Positions 17,034 through 22,843 of a stretch of DNA of 64,000 nt are shown here, piece by piece. Source of the stretch: DASYXZ01 sp035946625 (GTDB taxonomy: Bacteria; Acidobacteriota; Terriglobia; UBA7540); contig DASYZE010000067.1 in the NCBI GenBank assembly GCA_035946625.1, positions 1-64,000 on the forward strand. Reading direction: 5' to 3'. The number at the start of each line of letters is the position of its first letter. Positions within the stretch are counted from its first letter, which is position 1. Below the pieces are notes generated by a model. The model did no database searches, had not been told where the DNA came from, and saw nothing but the letters and a program-made list of their open reading frames with translations. The position numbers and the translations under genes are program-made.

Positions 17034-17257
17034 TGGTCGGCAGAAATTACCTGAATCTATAACTTTGGAATGTATTTCTTACATTGACCAAGTACATTCT
17101 ACACACCAAAAATTACATCATTGGGTCGAATGATTATTAACCACATTTTTTTCAATGAGTTAAAGAATCAACAATTGGCTATACAATTGCCAAAACTCCC
17201 AAGAGCTTCCGCTTTGGCCGGAGGGGAAATCCATCCAGGCGGTTGACAAGGAGACCG

Positions 17258-17740
17258 ATGGGTTTACTTCAAGTTCCGACCGACTGGCGCGGGCAGGTAA
17301 AATCCTCAGGGGACGCAAGTCCGTGGTCGCCTGCGCTCCGAACTCCCGCTGCTACCAAGCCTCGCCGCAAGGTTTTGATTGTTGAAGACAAGCCCTCGAT
17401 CACCAACATCCTCTACGTGTTGCTGGAAGTGTTGAACTACGAGGGTGAGGTGGCGATGGGAGGTAGTCAGGCGCTCTCCATGATTGCGCGCGAGAACTAC
17501 GACGCGATTCTTGTTGATCTCCGTTACTCCAACCCCTTCAGCGAAGACATGCTGGCGAAGATTCGGGAGATTCAGCCCAACTTGGCCGAGCGCATCCTTG
17601 AGATACCCGGCGAACCATCAAGCTCCGATTTCCTGGAGCAGATTGGCCGGCCAAGTCTGCCGCGCCCCTCGGACATTCGGCTGATGGAAGACGTCCATCG
17701 GCGCTTGCTCGCACTTTGGGATTATTCCGCGCAATCGTAG
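17258..17740 (+). CDS. Stand-alone receiver-domain protein (degenerate)
   Basis: This 160-residue protein contains a CheY-like receiver. The acidic pocket is in KVLIVEDKPSITNILYVL, and the phospho-acceptor Asp is in YDAILVDLRYSNP. The usual switch Thr/Ser and the late conserved Lys are not evident (RILEIPGEPSSSDFLEQ), so signalling may be atypical. There is no output domain. The ATG at 17258 has AAGGAG upstream. No kinase is adjacent, and the 225 bases upstream are AT-richer and non-coding. Confidence 0.75.
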   Translation: MGLLQVPTDWRGQVKSSGDASPWSPALRTPAATKPRRKVLIVEDKPSITNILYVLLEVLNYEGEVAMGGSQALSMIARENYDAILVDLRYSNPFSEDMLAKIREIQPNLAERILEIPGEPSSSDFLEQIGRPSLPRPSDIRLMEDVHRRLLALWDYSAQS

Positions 17741-18002
17741 CTATTCCACCGCAATTTCCAAGTGGATTTGAGCCCTTCCCGGTGTGCGCCGCTTTGTCCT
17801 TTTTTCCGTCATCTGCTCGGTCATCCACACATTCGTTTGTACTTCAGACAATCAAGTTCACTTCCCTCCGCAAAAAAATAGTTTCAATTCTGGGAATAAA
17901 GAAAGTGATGAGCAAGTATGCGCTGCGCCCTCCGTGGTAAAGTCTTACTTGCGGGGCGGTGCCGCAGTCGCGGGACCGTCGATAAAGCGCCCCCAACTCT
18001 CC

Positions 18003-18863
18003 ATGGTCATGACCGCACTAACCACGCCATCCGCCAGCGCGCGCCGCATCCGGCTGCTGGTGTGGCCGCGCGAGCACGGCGCCTGGGGAATCCTTCTAGT
18101 CCCACTCGTTACCGGCGCGGCGGCGGGATTTCGCCAAGGGCAAGGCGCGGTCGCGCTTGCCTTGTTCACGCTGGCGGCCCTGGCTCTATTTTGTCTGCGC
18201 ACGCCGGCGGAAGCTTTGCTGCAAACCACGCCTTGGCGGGCTTCATCGCACAAGGAAAAAGGAGCGGTATATGTCGCCATTGCCGTCTACCTTTCCGTAG
18301 CGACGGTGGCGCTGGGCCTGCTGCTGATTTGGAAAGGAGATTATCTGCTGTTGGTGCTGGGCGCGGCCGCGTTTGCATTCTTCCTGGTCCAGGCCGGCCT
18401 CAAGAAACTTGGCCGCGAAAAACGTTGGCTGGCGCAAATGATTGGTTCCGCCGGCTTGACCTCCACGGCCGCCGGCGCTTATTACGTGGTCACGGGCCGT
18501 TTGGACGAACCCGCCCTGATCTTTTGGGGACTCAACTGGCTTTTCGCCGCCAACCAGATTCATTACGTCCAACTTCGGATTGGAGCCGCCCAAGCAAAGT
18601 CTCGACGGGAAAAATTTCTTCGCGGAAAAGCTTTCCTCGATGCTCAGGCGGTGACGGTTCTGTTGCTGCTCGTCGCCTGGCTGCGTGGGGCTGTCCCCGC
18701 ATCGCTGACCTTGGCCTTTCTACCCGTTTTCTATCGCGGCACCGCGTGGTTCTTCAAGAAACCCGCGCCACTCCAAATCCATCGCCTCGGCCTCAGCGAA
18801 CTCATTCATGCCATCCTCTTTGGCGCACTGTTGATTCTCGCCATTTACTTGCCCGCGGTTTGA
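18003..18863 (+). CDS. YwiC-like integral membrane protein
   Basis: This 286-residue polytopic membrane protein has about eight helices. The diagnostic YwiC segment RLLVWPREHGAWGILLVPLV is near residue 20. The long upstream extension to 17784 is not conserved-looking, so ATG 18003 (or 18009) is preferred. The family has no firmly assigned function, although some members sit near nitrate-respiration or cytochrome genes. Nothing adjacent clarifies its role. Confidence 0.75.
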   Translation: MVMTALTTPSASARRIRLLVWPREHGAWGILLVPLVTGAAAGFRQGQGAVALALFTLAALALFCLRTPAEALLQTTPWRASSHKEKGAVYVAIAVYLSVATVALGLLLIWKGDYLLLVLGAAAFAFFLVQAGLKKLGREKRWLAQMIGSAGLTSTAAGAYYVVTGRLDEPALIFWGLNWLFAANQIHYVQLRIGAAQAKSRREKFLRGKAFLDAQAVTVLLLLVAWLRGAVPASLTLAFLPVFYRGTAWFFKKPAPLQIHRLGLSELIHAILFGALLILAIYLPAV

Positions 18864-19144
18864 ATCTCCGGCCTCCAAGCCGAAATCGGCTCAAATCGCG
18901 CCTACCGTTCCCTTCCCCTGGCGTCCAAAGTACCCTGAAGCAGATCGAGTTTCGATTCGACCATTCCACCCTCCTGTGTAATGCCCACATCACCATGCCC
19001 CAGCCTTTGTGCGAATGCCACAGGAAAAGGAGCCGCGGGGTCATTTGCCCTATGCCGGCGACTCCCAGTATCGTTATTCCCGCGCCAGCGGGAATCCACG
19101 CCCCCAAACCACGGATCGCAGTACCCATGCCCTCTCGAATTATT
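18864..19144. other. Intergenic stretch with a REP-like core
   Basis: No gene is supported. A short palindromic core, TTATTCCCGCGCCAGCGGGA near 19072-19091, belongs to the REP-like repeat type found elsewhere in the window. The rest shows no clear structure. Confidence 0.5.
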
Positions 19145-19161
19145 GCTTGCATTTTGCAAGC
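19145..19161. promoter_or_regulatory. Inverted repeat, candidate HxlR operator
   Basis: A perfect 7-base inverted repeat, GCTTGCA and TGCAAGC with a 3-base centre, ends 21 bases upstream of the proposed HxlR start. Its position fits autoregulation, which is inference. Confidence 0.45.
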
Positions 19162-19182
19162 TGGTTTGTTAAGTTGGCCCCG

Positions 19183-19662
19183 GTGCGGGCGAAAGACAAA
19201 TCAAAACGCCGGTCGGGGTGCCCGGTTAGCATCTCTCTGGAGATCTTTGGCGATCACTGGTCACTACTGATTATCCGTGATTTGATGGTTCGCGGCTTGC
19301 GTACGTTCAAGGAGTTTCTGGAATCGGGTGAAGGGATTGCCACCAATATCCTGGCGGACCGCCTGAAGAAGCTGGGAGGGTCGGGAATTATTGCCGCCGA
19401 AAAGGCAGAAACCGATGGGCGTCGGGTAATCTATCGCCTGACCGAGAAAGGGATTGATCTTGCGCCCATCCTTTTGGAGTTGCTGATTTGGGGATCGCGG
19501 CACGAGGAGGCCGGGTTGCCTTGCTCGGTCATCGATAACATGACGGAACATCGTGAAGAGGTCCTGGCGGAAGCGCGACGACGGTGGCGCGAACGGGACT
19601 TGACTCCACTTTTCCCGACGGCTGTGGAGGTCCCTGCGCCCAAGGAGCCAACAATAAAGTGA
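19183..19662 (+). CDS. HxlR-family winged-helix regulator
   Basis: The protein of about 159 residues carries the HxlR wHTH: RRSGCPVSISLEIFGDHWSL (with the conserved Cys near the amino end), then LIIRDLMVRGLRTFKEFLES and GIATNILADRLKKLGGSGII. HxlR proteins often sense electrophiles or redox state through that cysteine, but others sense small ligands. The start is uncertain; GTG 19183 gives the family length, while the open frame extends back through a repeat to 19009. A 7-base inverted repeat lies just upstream. Confidence 0.85.
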   Translation: MRAKDKSKRRSGCPVSISLEIFGDHWSLLIIRDLMVRGLRTFKEFLESGEGIATNILADRLKKLGGSGIIAAEKAETDGRRVIYRLTEKGIDLAPILLELLIWGSRHEEAGLPCSVIDNMTEHREEVLAEARRRWRERDLTPLFPTAVEVPAPKEPTIK

Positions 19663-19700
19663 GCGCGACGCCGCGCCTTGAATCGGGTTAGAATCCAGTT

Positions 19701-19718
19701 TTGCCAACCGGTTGGCAA
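19701..19718. promoter_or_regulatory. 18-base perfect palindrome
   Basis: TTGCCAACCGGTTGGCAA is fully self-complementary and lies 39 bases after the HxlR stop. It has no following T-run, so it is not a canonical terminator. Its CAAC/GTTG core recalls the operators at 19921-19977 and it could be a distal regulatory site. Confidence 0.4.
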
Positions 19719-19920
19719 AGAGGAAGGGCTGAAGCGGCAGATTAATTTGGAGGTGTGTCGATTTCGGGGCGGCTCGAACGTCGATTCAACGGGGCGAGTT
19801 GAGGCGAGGGCGGCGTGAAGAGCGTCCGGGCGGAAACGGAGCAAGGTGTTGCGCCTGCCGGCCAGGCCGACAAGAGCGGCTTGCGGGACTTTCGCCTTCG
19901 AATTAGCGGAGGGTAAAAAG

Positions 19921-19977
19921 GCAACAAAATGGTTGCTGTTTCCGCGGGGCCAGGCTAATATGCAACCTTGAGGTTGC
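19921..19977. promoter_or_regulatory. Twin operators of the SRPBCC-ArsR operon
   Basis: Two 16-base inverted repeats of form GCAAC-N6-GTTGC occur at 19921-19936 and 19962-19977. They are 41 bases apart (about four helical turns), and the second ends 6 bases before the SRPBCC start. They match the kind of site bound by ArsR proteins encoded with SRPBCC genes. Binding by the ArsR protein at 20416 is inferred from position and symmetry. Confidence 0.65.
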
Positions 19978-19982
19978 CTAAC

Positions 19983-20435
19983 ATGAATCATCGAATTGAG
20001 AAGCGTATTGAACTCAAGGCGCCGGTTTCGCGGGTCTGGCGCGCCTTGACCGATTACCGCGAGTTCGGCGAGTGGTTCCGGGTGAAACTGGATGGCCCCT
20101 TCGTGCCCGGCCAGGTCTCGCGCGGCCACATCACCTATCCGGGCTACGAGCACGTCCAATGGGAAGCCGTGGTGCAGGCGATGGAGCCGGAGCGGCTCTT
20201 CTCATTCACCTGGCATCCTTATGCCGTCGATCCTGAATCAGACTACTCGAAGGAAACGCCAACGCTCGTCGAATTCAGGCTGGAGAAGACCGCAAGCGGC
20301 ACGCTGCTTCTACTCACTGAGTCTGGCTTCGATAAGATCCCGGCAGAGCGCCGGCTGGAAGCATTCCGCATGAATGACGGTGGTTGGACGGAACAGATGA
20401 AGAACCTCGCGAACTATGTCGGGCAAAAGTCGTAA
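19983..20435 (+). CDS. SRPBCC (AHSA1-like) ligand-binding protein
   Basis: This 150-residue START/SRPBCC-fold protein begins HRIEKRIELKAPVSRVWRAL and includes FSFTWHPYA and the closing helix GGWTEQMKNLANYV. AHSA1-type proteins form a hydrophobic pocket; no catalytic set is evident. It is translationally coupled to ArsR, whose ATG lies 20 bases inside its 3-prime end. The ATG at 19983 follows the palindrome at 19962-19977. This SRPBCC-ArsR arrangement is common and probably forms a small sensing or detoxification unit. Confidence 0.88.
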   Translation: MNHRIEKRIELKAPVSRVWRALTDYREFGEWFRVKLDGPFVPGQVSRGHITYPGYEHVQWEAVVQAMEPERLFSFTWHPYAVDPESDYSKETPTLVEFRLEKTASGTLLLLTESGFDKIPAERRLEAFRMNDGGWTEQMKNLANYVGQKS

Positions 20436-20763
20436 GACCTTGGGCGCCCAAGGGCGGGAGCGCGCGCCCGTTTTTGCCGCCCTGGGCGACGCGACCCGGC
20501 TATCCCTGGTGGCGTTGCTCTGCAGCGGGCAGCCGCGCTCGATTGCCCAGCTTACAGTGGGCTCCAAGCTGACCCGGCAAGCGATTGCCAAGCATCTTCG
20601 GATCTTGGAGAGTGCCGGAGTCGTCCACAGCGTGCGTTCGGGCCGCGAGAGTTTGTTCCGGTTTGATCCGGGGCCGATCAAGGATGTCAAAGATTTCCTC
20701 GCTCTTGTTTCCGAGCAGTGGGATCAGGCCTTGGCCAGGTTGAAGACGTTCGTTGAAGATTGA
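20416..20763 (+). CDS. ArsR-family winged-helix repressor
   Basis: This 115-residue regulator has APVFAALGDATRLSLVALLC, then the recognition region LTRQAIAKHLRILESAGVVH and the wing SGRESLFRFDPGP. There is no CVC metal motif, so it probably senses an organic ligand or acts as a plain repressor. The overlap with the SRPBCC gene indicates translational coupling. It is likely to bind the two GCAAC-N6-GTTGC sites upstream of the operon. Confidence 0.92.
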   Translation: MSGKSRKTLGAQGRERAPVFAALGDATRLSLVALLCSGQPRSIAQLTVGSKLTRQAIAKHLRILESAGVVHSVRSGRESLFRFDPGPIKDVKDFLALVSEQWDQALARLKTFVED

Positions 20764-20852
20764 GCTTTCTGTTTTTGCAAGATCGAGAACCGCAGAGTCC
20801 CGATTGGATCGCGACTTTGGGCCACTCGTTGAAACCAATAAAGGAGGAATGA

Positions 20853-22031
20853 ATGAGCAGCGTACGCGTACTGGTGGGCACACACAAAGGTGCTTTTATT
20901 CTTACCTCGGACGGCAAGCGACAAAAGTGGGAGGTGAATGGCCCTCTCTTTACCGGCTGGGAGGTTTACCACATGAAGGGCTCGCCGGTTGATCCGAATC
21001 GGATCTATGCTTCGCAAACCAGCGGTTGGTTCGGTCAACAGATCCAGGTTTCCAAGGACGGCGGCAAGACGTGGGATGTACCGGGCGGCGCTATGAAGAT
21101 GGATGCGCCGGGCCCCCCCCAGAAAGCTCCGAACCGATTCGTCTACGACACCTCCGCCGAGACCGGCAAGCCCCTCACCACGCATCAGTTCTACGACGGG
21201 ACGCAGCATCCATGGGAATTCAAACGCGTCTGGCATCTCGAGCCGTCGTTGACCGATGCGGACACTGTTTTCGCAGGGATTGAAGATGCCGCCATATTCA
21301 AGTCCACCGACGGCGGCCTGAACTGGAAGGAGATGTCGGGCCTTCGCGGCCACGGCACCGGCCCCAAGTGGCAGCCTGGCGCCGGCGGCATGTGCCTGCA
21401 CACCCTTATTCTGGATCGAAGCAATCCCGGACGCATTTACATTGCCATCTCCGCCGCGGGCGCCTTCCGCACCGATGACGGCGGCAAAACGTGGAAACCC
21501 ATCAACCGTGGATTAAAGTCCCAATATATTCCTGACCCCAATGCCGAGGTCGGCCACTGCGTTCACCACGTGGCGATGCACCCGACGCGCCCGAACACCC
21601 TGTTTATGCAAAAGCACTGGGACGTGATGCGCAGCGACGATGCCGGCGATAATTGGAAAGAGGTCAGCGGCAATCTCCCTACCGACTTCGGCTTCGTGAT
21701 TGACGTTCACGCCCACGAGCCCGAAACCATCTACGTGGTCCCCATCAAAAGCGATGGCGAGCACTTCCCGCTCGAAGGCAAGCTCCGAGTTTATCGGAGC
21801 CGGACCGGCGGGAACGAATGGGAAGAACTTTCCAAAGGCCTGCCCCCGCGCGATTGCTACGTGAACGTGCTGCGCGATGCCATGGCAGTTGATTCGCTCG
21901 ACAAATGTGGCATCTATTTCGGCACTACCGGCGGGCAAGTTTATTGTTCGGCCGATGCCGGCGAAAACTGGGCGCCTATCGTTCGCGATCTTCCCGCTGT
22001 ATTCTCGGTGGAGGTACAAACACTGGCATGA
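20853..22031 (+). CDS. BNR/YVTN-type beta-propeller (sialidase-like) protein
   Basis: This 392-residue propeller has at least five Asp-box/BNR motifs: VSKDGGKTWD, STDGGLNW, TDDGGKTWKP, SDDAGDNW and SADAGENW. These occur in sialidases and VPS10-like propellers. There is no signal peptide, and sialidase catalytic residues (Arg triad, FRIP) are not evident, so hydrolase activity is doubtful. AAAGGAGGAATGA precedes the ATG. It overlaps a MoaD/ThiS-like gene by 4 bases and lies 89 bases after ArsR. Confidence 0.8.
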   Translation: MSSVRVLVGTHKGAFILTSDGKRQKWEVNGPLFTGWEVYHMKGSPVDPNRIYASQTSGWFGQQIQVSKDGGKTWDVPGGAMKMDAPGPPQKAPNRFVYDTSAETGKPLTTHQFYDGTQHPWEFKRVWHLEPSLTDADTVFAGIEDAAIFKSTDGGLNWKEMSGLRGHGTGPKWQPGAGGMCLHTLILDRSNPGRIYIAISAAGAFRTDDGGKTWKPINRGLKSQYIPDPNAEVGHCVHHVAMHPTRPNTLFMQKHWDVMRSDDAGDNWKEVSGNLPTDFGFVIDVHAHEPETIYVVPIKSDGEHFPLEGKLRVYRSRTGGNEWEELSKGLPPRDCYVNVLRDAMAVDSLDKCGIYFGTTGGQVYCSADAGENWAPIVRDLPAVFSVEVQTLA

Positions 22032-22324
22032 TCCGAGTCGAACTTCCAATGCATCTTCGCACACTGGCGAAGGTGGAGGGCGAAGTGCAGCTTGAAATCG
22101 AGGGCGCGGTCACCCAACGCTCGGTGCTCGACGCCCTCGAAGCCCGCTATCCGGTTCTGCGGGGAGCCATCCGCGACCACGACACCCAAAAACGCCGCGA
22201 CTTCCTGCGCTTCTTCGCCTGCGAAGAGGACCTGTCCCACGAATCGCCGGACACCCCGCTGCCCGAAGAGGTTGCAAAGGGCAAGGAGCCTTATTTAATT
22301 ATTGGAGCCATTGCCGGCGGGTAG
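22028..22324 (+). CDS. MoaD/ThiS-family ubiquitin-like protein
   Basis: This 98-residue beta-grasp protein begins MIRVELPMHLRTLAKVEGEV, has the helix SVLDALEARYPVLRGAI, and ends IIGAIAGG with the exposed diglycine that is adenylated and thiocarboxylated in sulfur carriers. It is longer than MoaD by a mid-region insert (DTQKRRDFLRFFACEEDLS). The ATG overlaps the propeller gene stop (ATGA), so the pair is co-translated. No E1-like activator or MoaE is in the window. Sulfur transfer or protein tagging are both possible; neither is shown. Confidence 0.8.
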   Translation: MIRVELPMHLRTLAKVEGEVQLEIEGAVTQRSVLDALEARYPVLRGAIRDHDTQKRRDFLRFFACEEDLSHESPDTPLPEEVAKGKEPYLIIGAIAGG

Positions 22325-22365
22325 GATGACGAAGGGATAGGTTCCGAAACGTGAGTTGAAGTCAC

Positions 22366-22482
22366 GCCGCGAGAAGGCAAACAATCTCTCGCCAAGGCGC
22401 GAAGTCGCCAAGCTTCGCCAGAAAATCCCGGATGTTTTCTTTGCGGGCCTTTGCGCCTCCGCGCCTTTGGGTGAGAATTTTT
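22366..22482. repeat. Text-like intergenic repeat
   Basis: The stretch reads CTCGCCAAGGCGCGAAG at one end and TTTGCGCCTCCGCGCCTTTG at the other, an imperfect inverted arrangement. It separates the MoaD-like gene from a decayed methyltransferase gene. Confidence 0.5.
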
Positions 22483-22507
22483 TACTTTTCAAGCAGTTCT
22501 CGTAAGA

Positions 22508-22774
22508 TCAGTTCTGAATCGGTCTGCACTCCGCCACAAAGTAGCCGGATAGCTGCGACCCAGCCTCGATTACTTCCAGCCCCGCATCGCACGCGAATTC
22601 CCTGAACTCTGACTCGCTGCGTTGCTTGCCCCTCGCCAGCACCATTTGTATAGTCGGCGCCGTGGGCTCGCCGTCTGACCCCACGCCACCCGCGACCACC
22701 ACGCGGCCAGCGGGGCGCGCTGCCTTGGCACGGCGGCTGAGAATCACCACCGAATCCGGGGATTTATTTCGAAC
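22508..22774 (-). pseudogene. Carboxy-terminal remnant of a class I SAM methyltransferase
   Basis: The minus-strand frame reads VRNKSPDSVVILSRRAKAAR, then PAGRVVVAGGVGSDGEPTAP and SESEFREFACDAGLEVIEAG. This is the order seen at the end of O-methyltransferase-type enzymes: the strand-helix before the last strand, then the EAEFRALLEAAGF-like helix. The AdoMet-binding amino-terminal domain is missing and no start codon with homology is visible beyond 22774. It is probably a truncated relic. Confidence 0.55.
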
Positions 22775-22843
22775 CCTCGACCGGCGCTTGATCGACCTTC
22801 ACCAAACTGTATGTTTGGATTTACGGTATAATCCGCTGCACAG

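Noticed and set aside
20853..22031. Sialidase activity for the BNR protein
   Set aside because: Asp boxes are present, but the catalytic Arg triad and the FRIP motif are not evident and there is no signal peptide.
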